DNA of 11,156 nt. It comes from Nocardioides sp. GTDB lineage: Bacteria > Actinomycetota > Actinomycetes > Propionibacteriales > Nocardioidaceae. The notes under the pieces were generated by a model. It saw nothing but the letters and a program-made list of their open reading frames with translations, was not told where the DNA came from and did no database searches. Where the stretch lies: assembly GCA_030145945.1 (NCBI GenBank), contig JASLDK010000184.1, forward strand, positions 1-11,156, in the 5' to 3' direction. Of the stretch, positions 1 to 8,070 are shown piece by piece; the first letter of the stretch is position 1, and every line of letters starts with the position of its first letter. The position numbers were made by a program, and so were the translations under genes.

Positions 1-140
1 CCGCTTCCGGTGGGCCTGCGGGCGTGGGCGTTGCGGTGGGTCGCGCGGTGCGGACCAGCATCGTGGCGATCAACGTGATCGACCTGTTCCTGTCGATGGC
101 CATCTGGGGCGCCTCGACCACTGTCAGGCTGGCGGGGTGA
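1..140 (+). CDS. yrbEB: YrbEB-type Mce permease (MlaE family), C-terminal end only
   Basis: This is the last 45 codons of a gene that begins before the window; the reading frame starts at base 3 and ends with TGA at 138-140. The peptide contains GVAVGRAVRTSIVAINVIDL followed by a hydrophobic stretch, FLSMAIWGA, and ends STTVRLAG. A glycine-rich turn, then GRAVRTS and a final membrane helix, is how YrbE/MlaE permease subunits end. YrbE proteins form the integral-membrane part of Mce lipid-import ABC transporters. The position directly before mceA, 7 bases from its start, matches the second permease (YrbEB) of the canonical order yrbEA-yrbEB-mceABCDEF. The A/B assignment rests on that order, because too little protein is visible to separate the two permeases by sequence. 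Confidence 0.85.
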   Translation, partial: ASGGPAGVGVAVGRAVRTSIVAINVIDLFLSMAIWGASTTVRLAG

Positions 141-147
141 TGGGCCG

Positions 148-1404
148 ATGAACCGCATCCTCGGAGCGCATCGCGTCCTCGGACTGATCTTCGTGGCGCT
201 GTTGCTGCTGGGCGTCTGGGCGACGTACGCGACCTTCACGAAGAAGTTCACCAGTTATGACCGGGTGACCTTGAAGACCTCGACGATCGGCCTCCAGCTG
301 CCGACCCGCGCCGACGTCAAGGTGCGTGGCGTCATCGTGGGGGAGGTGCTGGACGCGAAGTCCGGTGCCAACGGGGCCGAGCTGACCTTGGGGCTCTATC
401 CGGACAAGATCGGCGTCATCCCCGCCAACGTCACCGGCTCGATCGTCCCCAAGACGCTGTTCGGCGAGAAGTACGTCTCGCTCGTCGTCCCCGAGACCGG
501 GCCGTCCGGCACCATGCGCACCGGTGCGGTGATCGACCGGACCGTGGTCTCGACCGAGCTCGAGAAGGTCCTCTCCGACATCTACCCGTTGCTGCAGACC
601 GTGCAGCCCGCCGACCTCAACGCGACGCTGACCGCGATCGCGACGGCGCTCGACGGACGTGGAGAGTTGATCGGCAAGAACCTCGAGACCCTCGATGGCT
701 ACCTCAAGCGGATCAACCCGCAGATCCCGGCTCTGCTCGAGGACCTCAAACTGACCGCCGACGTGTCCAACACCTACGCCGACATCCTCCCGCAGGTCGC
801 GCAGATCCTCGACGACACGGTGAAGACGACCGGCACCATCAAGGAGCGCGAGGCCGCCCTGAGCGCGACGCTGCGTGACGTCCGGAGCTTCTCCAACACG
901 GCGCGTGACTTCCTGGACGCCAACGCGGTCCGGCTCAAGCGGGCCGGCGAGCTCAGCTCGCAGACCCTTGCCGTCGTCGCTCGCTATGCCCCGACGATCC
1001 CGTGCATGTCGGCCGGCATCGTCAAGGCGCAGGGCCGTCTCGCTGAGGCCTTCCGCGGCTTCGAGCTGCACATCGTGCTGGAGACGCTGCAGAAGCAGCC
1101 GCGGCAGTACACCGCGGCGGACCGACCGCACTTCGGCGAGGACCGCGGGCCTGACTGCCTCGGACTGCCTGACATCCCCTGGTCGCAGAACAACCCCTAC
1201 CCGCCGCTGCCGCACCTCAACGACGGTGTGCAGGGTGGCGACGGCAAGGGCAACAACCGGGTCGCTGCCGACTACACCGGCTATTCGGGCAGCCCCGCGG
1301 ACGTGGACTCGCTGCGTTCGGTTCTCGACCAGGAGTACGCCGGCAGCGGCAACGACCTCAACGTCATGCTCGCCGGACCGCTGCTCGCCGGAGGTGGTCG
1401 CTGA
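148..1404 (+). CDS. mceA: MceA, MCE-family lipid-transport protein
   Basis: 418 residues. A short N-terminus (MNRILGAHRV) precedes one transmembrane helix at about 10-28, which anchors the protein with its bulk outside the membrane. The MCE (MlaD-type) domain spans about 36-114, with the typical VKVRGVIVGEV strand and the P-x-T-L-F-G-E-K-Y-V-S-L end. A long, mostly helical C-terminal region (about 120-300) would build the tube that carries lipid between envelope layers. The tail holds two cysteines, C286 (in TIPCMSAG) and C337 (in GPDCLGLPD), at positions typical of MceA proteins and probably disulfide-bonded. The ATG at 148 follows GGCGGGGTGA at 131-140 and lies 7 bases after the yrbEB stop. 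It is close in length to M. tuberculosis Mce1A (about 450). Family membership is very sure; the A assignment comes from gene order plus the tail motif. The substrate is unknown. Confidence 0.93.
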   Translation: MNRILGAHRVLGLIFVALLLLGVWATYATFTKKFTSYDRVTLKTSTIGLQLPTRADVKVRGVIVGEVLDAKSGANGAELTLGLYPDKIGVIPANVTGSIVPKTLFGEKYVSLVVPETGPSGTMRTGAVIDRTVVSTELEKVLSDIYPLLQTVQPADLNATLTAIATALDGRGELIGKNLETLDGYLKRINPQIPALLEDLKLTADVSNTYADILPQVAQILDDTVKTTGTIKEREAALSATLRDVRSFSNTARDFLDANAVRLKRAGELSSQTLAVVARYAPTIPCMSAGIVKAQGRLAEAFRGFELHIVLETLQKQPRQYTAADRPHFGEDRGPDCLGLPDIPWSQNNPYPPLPHLNDGVQGGDGKGNNRVAADYTGYSGSPADVDSLRSVLDQEYAGSGNDLNVMLAGPLLAGGGR

Positions 1405-2459
1405 TGTTGCGTGGACTCGACAAGCGAACGAGCGGTGACCTGATCCGCCTGGTGGTCTTCATGGTGTCGACTGCGCTCGCGACCGGCATCTTGATCATCA
1501 CCATCGGCAACCTCTCCTTCGGCGCCACCAAGGACTACTCGGCGATGTTCGTCGACGCCACAGGCGTCAACAAGGGTGACGACATCCGCATCGCCGGAGT
1601 CAAGGTCGGCACGGTGCAGGATGTCGAGGTCTCCGACCAGAAGGGCGCGAACAACCCGCGTGCCCGTGTCACCTTCTCCGTCGACGCCGACACCCGGATC
1701 GACGATGCGACTCACGCGACCGTGAAGTATCGAAACCTGATCGGGCAGCGATACATCTCGCTCACCCAGGAGGGCCAGAGCGCGAGTCGCCTCAACGCGG
1801 GCGACGCCATCCCGGTCGACAACACCAAGCCGGCTCTCGACCTCACGGTCCTGTTCAACGGCTTCAAGCCGCTCTTCGAGGCGCTGTCGCCCGACGACAT
1901 CAACAAGCTCAGCTTCGAGATCGTGCAGGTCTTCCAGGGCGAGGGCGGCACGGTGGAGGGCCTGCTCGCCAGCACGGCCTCGGTCACCCAGACCCTCGCG
2001 GACCGTGACCAGGTCATCGGCGATCTGCTCAAGAACCTCGACTACGTGCTCGATCACGTCGCCGACCGCGACAAGCAGTTGACCAACCTGATCGACAGCT
2101 TCCGTTCGCTGGTCGGGGGCCTCAACCAGGACCGTGAGGCGATCCTGTCCTCGCTGGACTCGATCTCGGAGTTGTCCGTGCAGACCGCAGCGCTGGTCAC
2201 CGACATCAAGGACCCGTTCGTCAAGGACATCAAGGAGCTGCGGGCCGTCGCCGGAACCTTGGACAAGAACCGCAAGGAGATCGACCGCGCGCTCCAGGTG
2301 CTGCCGATCAAGCTGACGAAGATCGGTCGTACGGCGACGTACGGGTCGTGGTTCAACTTCTACCTGTGCCACTTCAAGGCCTCGATCACCGTCCCGCCGA
2401 TGACCAAGCCGCTCAGCGTCACCTATGCCACCGCCGCCGACCGATGCACGCTCGGGTGA
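1404..2459 (+). CDS. mceB: MceB, MCE-family lipid-transport protein
   Basis: 351 residues. The transmembrane helix is at about 14-37 and the MCE domain at about 43-121 (VNKGDDIRIAGVKVGTVQDV, ending RNLIGQRYISL). A helical region at about 150-300 follows, including LLKNLDYVLDHVADRD, a motif that recurs in MceC. The C-terminus carries ATYGSWFNFYLC, the conserved ending of MceB proteins, with C322 and C348 as a likely disulfide pair. The start overlaps the mceA stop (TGATG, one shared base), and a full Shine-Dalgarno, GGAGGTGG at 1390-1397, sits 6 bases upstream, so the ATG at 1404 is well supported. Length matches the usual size for MceB (about 345). Role: one subunit of the hetero-hexameric MCE ring and tube. 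Confidence 0.94.
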   Translation: MLRGLDKRTSGDLIRLVVFMVSTALATGILIITIGNLSFGATKDYSAMFVDATGVNKGDDIRIAGVKVGTVQDVEVSDQKGANNPRARVTFSVDADTRIDDATHATVKYRNLIGQRYISLTQEGQSASRLNAGDAIPVDNTKPALDLTVLFNGFKPLFEALSPDDINKLSFEIVQVFQGEGGTVEGLLASTASVTQTLADRDQVIGDLLKNLDYVLDHVADRDKQLTNLIDSFRSLVGGLNQDREAILSSLDSISELSVQTAALVTDIKDPFVKDIKELRAVAGTLDKNRKEIDRALQVLPIKLTKIGRTATYGSWFNFYLCHFKASITVPPMTKPLSVTYATAADRCTLG

Positions 2460-2468
2460 GGGGAGAGG
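2460..2468 (+). promoter_or_regulatory. Ribosome-binding site that sets the mceC GTG start
   Basis: GGGGAGAGG lies in the 13-base gap after the mceB stop, with its GGGGAG core 7 bases before GTG at 2473. It favours that GTG over the upstream in-frame ATG at 2425, which lies inside mceB, lacks such a site and would add a proline-rich leader not seen in MceC proteins. Confidence 0.75.
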
Positions 2469-2472
2469 TCAC

Positions 2473-3438
2473 GTGATCCCGTTCCGCGAACGCAACCCCG
2501 TCATCATCGGGGCCGTCAGCATCGCCGTCCTGGTGCTCGGCCTGGTGGCGGCATTGCGCGCCAACGACCTGCCGCTGATCGGCGGTGGCGACACCTACTA
2601 CGCGTCCTTCAGCGAGGCGGGTGGCCTCAAGGTCAAGGACGAGGTCCGCCTCGCCGGTGTGCGCGTCGGCCAGGTGACCTCGATGGATCTCGACGGCAAC
2701 TCGGTCAAGGTCGGCTTCAAGATCAAGTCGGACGCCAAGTTCGGCAATGAGACCCGCGCTGACATCAAGGTCAAGACGATCCTCGGCTCGATGTTCCTCG
2801 CGCTCGACCCGGCGGGCGAGGGCCAGCTGGCGAAGGACTCGGTCATCCCGGTCGACCGGACGAGTTCGCCCTACGACGTCGTCGAGGCGTTCACGGGTCT
2901 CGCGGAGACCTCCGCCGACATCGACACCGACCAGCTCGCGAACGCGTTGACGACGTTGGCCGACCTGACCCGGAACACGCCGGAGGAGTTCCGCTCGGCG
3001 CTCGATGGTCTGTCCGCGCTCGCCAACACGGTCGCCTCCCGTGACGGTGAGATCAACTCCCTGCTGAAGAACCTTGACCGGGTCTCAACCGTCCTCGACG
3101 CCCGGGACGACGACATCGTCGCCCTGATGAAGGACGCCGACTCGTTGTTCACCGCGCTGCTGCAGCGCAAGGCCCAGATCCACCGTCTGCTGGAGTCCAC
3201 CAGCACGCTCAGCATCAAACTGACCGGCCTGATCAAGGAGAGTCGTGCGGATCTCAAACCGGCCCTCGACAGCCTCGACTCGGTGCTGCAGGTCGTGAAG
3301 AAGAACGAGGACAACCTCGAGAACTCGATCCACCTGATGGCGCCGTTCTACCGGGTCTTCGCCAGCACTCTCGGCAACGGGCCGTGGTTCGACACCTACA
3401 TCTTCAACCTGCCGCCGGTGGGGACGGTGCAGCCATGA
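2473..3438 (+). CDS. mceC: MceC, MCE-family lipid-transport protein
   Basis: 321 residues from a GTG start. The start is chosen because the Shine-Dalgarno at 2460-2468 precedes it and the resulting N-terminus, MIPFRERNPVIIGA, is the usual MceC opening; an ATG at 2425 would add 16 unlikely residues. The transmembrane helix is at about 10-28. The MCE domain, about 38-112, has VKDEVRLAGVRVGQV and ends ILGSMFLALDP. The helical region includes SLLKNLDRVSTVLDARD, similar to a stretch of MceB. The end carries APFYRVFASTLGNGPWFDTY, characteristic of MceC. It is far shorter than M. tuberculosis Mce1C (about 515) because it stops soon after the FDTY motif and has no proline-rich tail. The stop overlaps the mceD start by four bases (ATGA). 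Confidence 0.94.
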   Translation: MIPFRERNPVIIGAVSIAVLVLGLVAALRANDLPLIGGGDTYYASFSEAGGLKVKDEVRLAGVRVGQVTSMDLDGNSVKVGFKIKSDAKFGNETRADIKVKTILGSMFLALDPAGEGQLAKDSVIPVDRTSSPYDVVEAFTGLAETSADIDTDQLANALTTLADLTRNTPEEFRSALDGLSALANTVASRDGEINSLLKNLDRVSTVLDARDDDIVALMKDADSLFTALLQRKAQIHRLLESTSTLSIKLTGLIKESRADLKPALDSLDSVLQVVKKNEDNLENSIHLMAPFYRVFASTLGNGPWFDTYIFNLPPVGTVQP

Positions 3439-4586
3439 CCGGAGCACATGCCACCGGTGCCCGGCGCTGGCTTCCGCTCGCCGTGATCGGTGTCCTCATC
3501 GTGACCGCGCTGGTCTGGATGTTCGGCAGCGGCGGCAGCGACAAGACCGTGACTGCCTTCTTCCCGCGGGCCGTCTCGGTCTATGAGGGCAGCGAGGTCC
3601 GGGTGCTCGGCCTGCCGGTCGGTCGGGTGCGTGAGGTCGTCCCGGCCGGAACCAAGGTCAAGGTCGTCATGGCCTACGACAAGGACGTGAAGATCCCGGC
3701 CAACGCGGACGCCGTCATCGTGTCCCCGTCGGTGGTGGGGGACCGTTACATCCAGCTGACTCCTGCCTTCGACACCGGCGACAAGGTGATGGCCGACAAC
3801 ACGGTCATCGATGCGACCAAGACCGCGATCCCGCTCGAGCTCGACCAGATCTACGGCAGCATCGACAAGTTGACGGTTGCACTCGGCCCGGAGGGCGCCA
3901 ACAAGAACGGCGCTCTCAGCGACCTGCTCGAGCAGACGGCCAAGAACTTCGGCGGCCAGGGCGCTCAGTTCCACCAGACCATCAAGGACTTCGGCCGGCT
4001 GAGCGAGACCCTCGACAACAACAAGGACCAGTTGTTCGGTTCGGCCTCGAAACTCGAGTCGTTCCTGAAGACCCTCGCCGACAACGACACCACCGTCCGT
4101 GACTTCAACAAGTCCCTCGGTGACGTCTCGGGCCTGCTGGCCGACGAGCGGCAGGAGCTCACCTCCGCACTGTCCAACCTCGGCACCGCCCTCGACCAGG
4201 TCGCCCGCTTCGTGAAGCGCAACCGCGACGTGCTCGGGCGCAACATCAAGGACATCAACCGGGTCGCCAAGGTGCTGGTGCGCCAGCGCGGAGCGCTCGA
4301 CGAGATCCTGCGTGCCGGCCCGCTGGCGCTCAACAACCTCTTCCACACCTACAACCCGAAGGATGCGACGCTCGACACCAACGCCAACCTCGGCAACCTG
4401 GTGAACGAGTTGACCTCCAACCCCAAGTCGGTGCTCTGCGCGCTGGTGTCCGGTGCTGACAAGAACGGCGACATCTGTGGCCTGATCGGCACGTTGCTGC
4501 CGCGCGGCGCGCCGTTCGGGACGGGATCGTGGTACGGCCAGGTCTATGACCCGACGCTCAACGGACTCGTGGCGGTGAAGCGATGA
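3435..4586 (+). CDS. mceD: MceD, MCE-family lipid-transport protein
   Basis: 383 residues. The ATG at 3435 overlaps the mceC stop (ATGA). An ATG at 3384 in the same frame would add 17 residues with no membrane or export logic, so it was rejected. The transmembrane helix is at about 12-30. The MCE domain spans about 36-112 (SVYEGSEVRVLGLPVGRV, ending SVVGDRYIQLTP). A long helical region with regular heptad-like leucines covers about 140-290. The signature AGPLALNNLFHTYNP at about 294-308 is typical of MceD. C335 and C348 near the end are a plausible disulfide pair. The protein lacks the extended C-terminal tail of M. tuberculosis Mce1D (about 530). It ends with ATGA overlap into mceE, so translation is probably coupled. 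Confidence 0.93.
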   Translation: MTGAHATGARRWLPLAVIGVLIVTALVWMFGSGGSDKTVTAFFPRAVSVYEGSEVRVLGLPVGRVREVVPAGTKVKVVMAYDKDVKIPANADAVIVSPSVVGDRYIQLTPAFDTGDKVMADNTVIDATKTAIPLELDQIYGSIDKLTVALGPEGANKNGALSDLLEQTAKNFGGQGAQFHQTIKDFGRLSETLDNNKDQLFGSASKLESFLKTLADNDTTVRDFNKSLGDVSGLLADERQELTSALSNLGTALDQVARFVKRNRDVLGRNIKDINRVAKVLVRQRGALDEILRAGPLALNNLFHTYNPKDATLDTNANLGNLVNELTSNPKSVLCALVSGADKNGDICGLIGTLLPRGAPFGTGSWYGQVYDPTLNGLVAVKR

Positions 4587-6052
4587 AGACGTCGACTCCG
4601 TCGAACCGTTCGCGCATCGGTCGGCGCATCCGGGCGGGCGCCGCACTGCTCGCCGGGATGGTGCTGCTCACGGGCTGCAACTTCGATGTCTACAAGCTGC
4701 CGCTTCCCGGTGGTGCCAGCACGGGCGACAACCCGATCGAGGTCAAGGTCGACTTCGCCGACGTGCTCGACCTCGTGCCGAAGTCGTCGGTCAAGGTCAA
4801 CGACGTCTCGGTCGGTCAGGTGACCGACGTCCGTCTCGACGGCTATCACGCTGTCGTGACACTGAAGGTGCGCAATGACACCGGACTGCCGGACAACCCG
4901 ATCGCCTCGATCCGGCAGACCAGTCTGCTCGGAGAGAAGTTCGTGTCCTTGGAGGCTCCGCCGAGCGGCGCCACCGGCAAGCTGTCCGATGGCGACGTGA
5001 TCAAGAACGGCGGTCGCAACCCGGAGGTCGAGGAGGTGCTCGGTGCGCTGAGCCTGGTCCTCAACGGCGGCGGCATCGCGCAACTCAAGACGATCTCCTC
5101 CGAGCTCAACAAGGCGCTCGAGGGACGCGAAGACTCCGCCAAGTCGGTCCTCACCCAGATCGCAGCCCTCACCGGTCAGCTCGACCAGCGCAAGCAGGAC
5201 ATCGTCAACGCGATCGAGGCCGTCAACCGGCTCGCCGTCACCGCGAAGAAGCACCAGGGCAGCATCGACCGAGCGCTCGAGGAGCTGCCGAGCGCGCTGA
5301 CGTCGCTGGACCGCCAGCGCGGCGACCTGGTCGCGATGCTCGCCGCACTCACCAAGCTCAGCGACGTCGGCGTCAGGGTCATCAAGGCCACCAAGGCCAG
5401 CACCATCGACACCCTGCAGCAGCTCGACCCGATCCTGACCCAGGTCAGCAAGGCCGGCGACGACTTCGTCAACGGGTTCAGCACGTTCCTGACCTACCCG
5501 TTCATCGACGAGGCCGTGGGTCGCGACCCGCAGGTCGCGCGCAACCTGCACATGGGCGACTACGTCAACCTGGCGATCGACCTGCAACTGGACCTCGGCA
5601 ACCTCAACCTGCCGGACGTCCCGTGCATCCTGACCAACCAGCTGCCCGACTCGCCGCTCGACCAGCTGATCAACCTGAAGAACCTCTGCAACAGCACGTG
5701 GCAGACGCTCCAGGGCTGCTTGAAGACGCCGCCCAACGTGCAGAACTGCGCGCTCCTGCCGAAGTACCTGCTCGACGACGTCTGCAATGCCATCAAGTTG
5801 TTGTGCGGGGGCCTCGGCGGTCTCAACCTGACGAAGGGCAACGGCACCGCCAGCGCGTCGAGCAACCCGATCGGCAACCTGCTCGACAGCGTGCTCAAGG
5901 GCGGTGGGCTCGGGCGTCCCGCGCCTAGCGGTTCAACTGCCGTCGATGACATGTGGGCCACTTTCGACAAGACCTACAACACCGATGCCATCGCGCTCTT
6001 CTCGGCGCCGCTGACCGCAGGCATCGAGCAGAAGGCGAGGTCGGCCAAGTGA
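4583..6052 (+). CDS. mceE: MceE, MCE-family lipoprotein (LprK/LprN type)
   Basis: 489 residues. The N-terminus is a lipoprotein signal: basic region RSRIGRRIR, hydrophobic stretch to about 29, and lipobox L29-T-G-C32. Lipidated C32 would replace the transmembrane anchor of the other MCE subunits, as is general for MceE. The MCE domain is at about 50-127 (VPKSSVKVNDVSVGQVTDV, ending TSLLGEKFVSLEAPP). A helical region is followed by TFLTYPFIDEAVGRDPQVAR, the MceE signature, at about 301-320. The tail is unusual: residues 336-412 carry six cysteines (348, 369, 379, 389, 401, 408) and a Gly/Ser/Asn-rich stretch follows at 410-450. This makes it about 100 residues longer than M. tuberculosis LprK (about 390). 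The start shares ATGA with mceD and the stop shares GTGA with mceF. Confidence 0.94.
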   Translation: MKTSTPSNRSRIGRRIRAGAALLAGMVLLTGCNFDVYKLPLPGGASTGDNPIEVKVDFADVLDLVPKSSVKVNDVSVGQVTDVRLDGYHAVVTLKVRNDTGLPDNPIASIRQTSLLGEKFVSLEAPPSGATGKLSDGDVIKNGGRNPEVEEVLGALSLVLNGGGIAQLKTISSELNKALEGREDSAKSVLTQIAALTGQLDQRKQDIVNAIEAVNRLAVTAKKHQGSIDRALEELPSALTSLDRQRGDLVAMLAALTKLSDVGVRVIKATKASTIDTLQQLDPILTQVSKAGDDFVNGFSTFLTYPFIDEAVGRDPQVARNLHMGDYVNLAIDLQLDLGNLNLPDVPCILTNQLPDSPLDQLINLKNLCNSTWQTLQGCLKTPPNVQNCALLPKYLLDDVCNAIKLLCGGLGGLNLTKGNGTASASSNPIGNLLDSVLKGGGLGRPAPSGSTAVDDMWATFDKTYNTDAIALFSAPLTAGIEQKARSAK

Positions 6053-7341
6053 TCACTCGTCGTACCAGGATCCAGCTCGTCGTCTTCGCGCTGATCACGT
6101 TGCTCGGCGTCTCCTTCGTCGGCGCCCGCTATGCCAAGCTCGACCGGCTCGTCATCGACCGTGACTTCACCGTCACCGCGCACTACCCCCAGTCCGGCGG
6201 CATCTTCACCGGTGCCGAGGTGACCTATCGCGGGGTCGGCATCGGCACCGTCGGCGAACTGGTCCTCACCAAGGACGGCGTCGACGTCAACCTCGACATC
6301 GACAAGAAGTGGGACAAGATCCCCGCCGACGCCATCGCACTCGTCGGCAACCGCTCCGCCGTCGGTGAGCAGTACGTCGAGATCCAGCCGCAGGTCGACA
6401 AGGGGCCCTACCTGCGGGAGGGCTCGGAGATCAACGACGTGGCGACGCCGATCGCCACCGAGAAGCTGCTCGGCGACCTTTCGTCCACGGTCTCCAGCGT
6501 CAACCGCGAGGCCTTGCGTACGACGGTCTCCGAGCTGGGTCAGGCATTCGCCGGGACCGGCCCCGACCTGCAGCGGATCATCGACACGGGCAACTCGTTC
6601 ATCGAGACGGCCAACGAGAACTTCGACATCACCACCGCCCTGATCCGGGACGGCAGCACCGTCCTGAAGGGACAGCTCGCCTCGGAGACTTCGCTGCGGG
6701 CCTTCGCCCAGCAGCTGTCGCTGTTCAGCTCGGCCCTCGCCGGTGCCGACCCCGAGCTGCGCAAGGTGATCGACTCGGGCTCGCTCGCTGCCACCCAGCT
6801 GCGCACCTTCCTGGAGCAGAACGGACTCGAGATCAGCGAGCTCCTGGCCAACCTGGTGGCGACCGGTGAGGTCGTCGTCAAGCACCTCGACGGACTGCGC
6901 CAGATCCTCGTCGTCTACCCGTACGCCGTCGCGGCCGGGCAGGTCGTGGTCGGCAAGAGCCCCAACGGGCTGTGGAACGCCCACTTCGGCCTGGTGCTCG
7001 CGCCGTCCTCCACCCCCTGCTACCTGGGCTATCTCAAGACCCGCCGCAACCCCGAGTCCGACCGCGGCAATCTGCCCATGCCCGACAACGTCGGCTGCAC
7101 CGAGCCGATCACGAAGAGCAACCCGCGTGGACCGCAGAACCTGCCGCGTGTCGCCCCCGGAGTCACCGGCTATGACATCGGCGTCAAGGTCGACAAGCAG
7201 ACCGGCAAGCTCACCTGGGGCGTCGCGGGACAGATGCCCGAGCAGTCGACCGCACGGGGTAGCGTGGCACCGCCCGCGCTGGGCGCCGACTCCTGGAAGT
7301 GGCTCTACCTCCAGCCGTTGCTCGACCCGGCCACCCGCTGA
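6049..7341 (+). CDS. mceF: MceF, MCE-family lipid-transport protein
   Basis: 430 residues from GTG at 6049, which overlaps the mceE stop (GTGA) and follows GGCGAGG at 6034-6040. An in-frame ATG at 5953 would add a 32-residue arginine/histidine-rich leader that is only mceE sequence read out of frame. The N-terminus MITRRTRIQ leads into a transmembrane helix at about 8-26. The MCE domain is at about 38-113 (GIFTGAEVTYRGVGIGTV, ending SAVGEQYVEIQP). A helical region at about 140-285 is followed by VVYPYAVAAGQ, a conserved MceF feature, and a tail with C324 and C350. M. tuberculosis Mce1F (about 515) has a longer tail. This subunit closes the six-gene MCE set. A 21-base gap separates it from the next gene. 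Confidence 0.94.
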   Translation: MITRRTRIQLVVFALITLLGVSFVGARYAKLDRLVIDRDFTVTAHYPQSGGIFTGAEVTYRGVGIGTVGELVLTKDGVDVNLDIDKKWDKIPADAIALVGNRSAVGEQYVEIQPQVDKGPYLREGSEINDVATPIATEKLLGDLSSTVSSVNREALRTTVSELGQAFAGTGPDLQRIIDTGNSFIETANENFDITTALIRDGSTVLKGQLASETSLRAFAQQLSLFSSALAGADPELRKVIDSGSLAATQLRTFLEQNGLEISELLANLVATGEVVVKHLDGLRQILVVYPYAVAAGQVVVGKSPNGLWNAHFGLVLAPSSTPCYLGYLKTRRNPESDRGNLPMPDNVGCTEPITKSNPRGPQNLPRVAPGVTGYDIGVKVDKQTGKLTWGVAGQMPEQSTARGSVAPPALGADSWKWLYLQPLLDPATR

Positions 7342-7362
7342 CGCATTCGTGAGGCCCACCGC

Positions 7363-8070
7363 GTGAACCAAACCCATGCCGCGCTCCGCTGGAGCGCGAT
7401 CGGGCTGCTGCTGAGCGTCATCGTCGCGGCGCTGGGTGTCAGCGTCTGGACCGTCGTCGACAAGGGCGCCGGGTCCAACGTCTTCAAGAAGGCCGACTCC
7501 CTGATCAACCCGCCCGTCGACGAGTCGGCCAACCGCGAGAAGGCCCTCGCCGCGGCGCGTACCTTTGCGCAGCGCTTCAACACCTACGGTCCCAAGATGC
7601 TCAACAGCGCCGGCAAGATGGCGGACTACGCCGCGGTCGGCGACCTGATGACGGCGAAGTTCCGCACCGTCTTCGACAAGAACGTCGGCTATGCCGAGGA
7701 GACGGTCAAGCAGACCCAGATCGACCGCGTCGGTACGCCGTACGCCGTCGGCGTCGCCAGCATCGACCGCGACTCCGCGACCGTCCTGGTCGCCGGTGTC
7801 GTCGAGTTCTCCTACCCGGACCCGACCGATGCCAGCAAGCGGATCCCGTTCGAACCACTGCGCTTCCGCTACGAGGTCTCGCTCGTCAAGCAGGCCGGGA
7901 CCTGGCTGATCGACGACCTGGACGACCTCGACGACGAGCTGCCGTCCTTCGGCGAAGCATCCATCCCGGACAGCGGTACGCCGGGCGGCGCGCCGAGTGG
8001 TGCCGCGACCGAGCAGCCGTCAGGTGGGACCACGCCGTCTGCCAGCACGACGGGGGAGGCCACGCCATGA
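7363..8070 (+). CDS. Mce-associated membrane protein (Mas type)
   Basis: 235 residues from GTG at 7363, preceded by GAGG at 7351-7354 with an 8-base spacer. A short cytoplasmic N-terminus and one transmembrane helix (about 10-32) lead to an extracytoplasmic domain at about 56-190. The region ANREKALAAARTFAQRFNTY is the helix that begins the domain in Mce-associated proteins. Then come LMTAKFRTVFDK, an ATVLVAGVVEFS strand and the closing strand TWLIDDLDDL. This order (helix, K-F-R-T segment, beta strands, W-L-I-D-D-L) fits an NTF2-like fold, as in the proteins encoded after mceF in mycobacterial operons. The last 40 residues are a Gly/Ser/Thr/Pro tail of low complexity. It is probably an accessory or stabilising subunit of the Mce transporter; no enzyme motif is visible. 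The stop overlaps the next start (ATGA), so the two genes are coupled. Confidence 0.83.
   Translation: MNQTHAALRWSAIGLLLSVIVAALGVSVWTVVDKGAGSNVFKKADSLINPPVDESANREKALAAARTFAQRFNTYGPKMLNSAGKMADYAAVGDLMTAKFRTVFDKNVGYAEETVKQTQIDRVGTPYAVGVASIDRDSATVLVAGVVEFSYPDPTDASKRIPFEPLRFRYEVSLVKQAGTWLIDDLDDLDDELPSFGEASIPDSGTPGGAPSGAATEQPSGGTTPSASTTGEATP
7912..7938 (+). repeat. Three tandem 9-base units encoding an acidic DDL run
   Basis: Three in-frame 9-base units, GACGACCTG, GACGACCTC and GACGACGAG, encode DDL-DDL-DDE at residues 184-192 of the first Mas-type protein. They lie at the end of its closing beta strand. The first two units differ at one base. The related protein encoded next has a single DDL at the matching place (WLLDDLCTD), so the extra units look like a small local expansion. 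Confidence 0.6.

Noticed and set aside
2425..2472. Upstream ATG extension of mceC
   Set aside because: It would add 16 proline/glycine-rich residues before the usual MIPFRERNP opening, lies inside mceB, and a strong ribosome-binding site serves GTG 2473 instead.
3384..3434. Upstream ATG extension of mceD
   Set aside because: The extra 17 residues are mceC read in another frame; the ATG at 3435 makes the ATGA overlap typical of this operon.
3396..4646. Long minus-strand ORF (416 codons) opposite mceD
   Set aside because: It lies wholly opposite a clear MCE gene. Its composition (Arg, Val, Asp, Gly, His rich) is what high-GC codons give in the opposite frame. No recognisable domain.
5953..6048. 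Upstream ATG extension of mceF
   Set aside because: The 32-residue leader is Arg/His-rich out-of-frame mceE sequence and would bury the membrane anchor; GTG 6049 gives the GTGA overlap.
5974..7377. Long minus-strand ORF (467 codons) opposite mceF
   Set aside because: Same codon-shadow effect; mceF is conserved along its whole length, and the antisense product has no membrane, signal or motif features.
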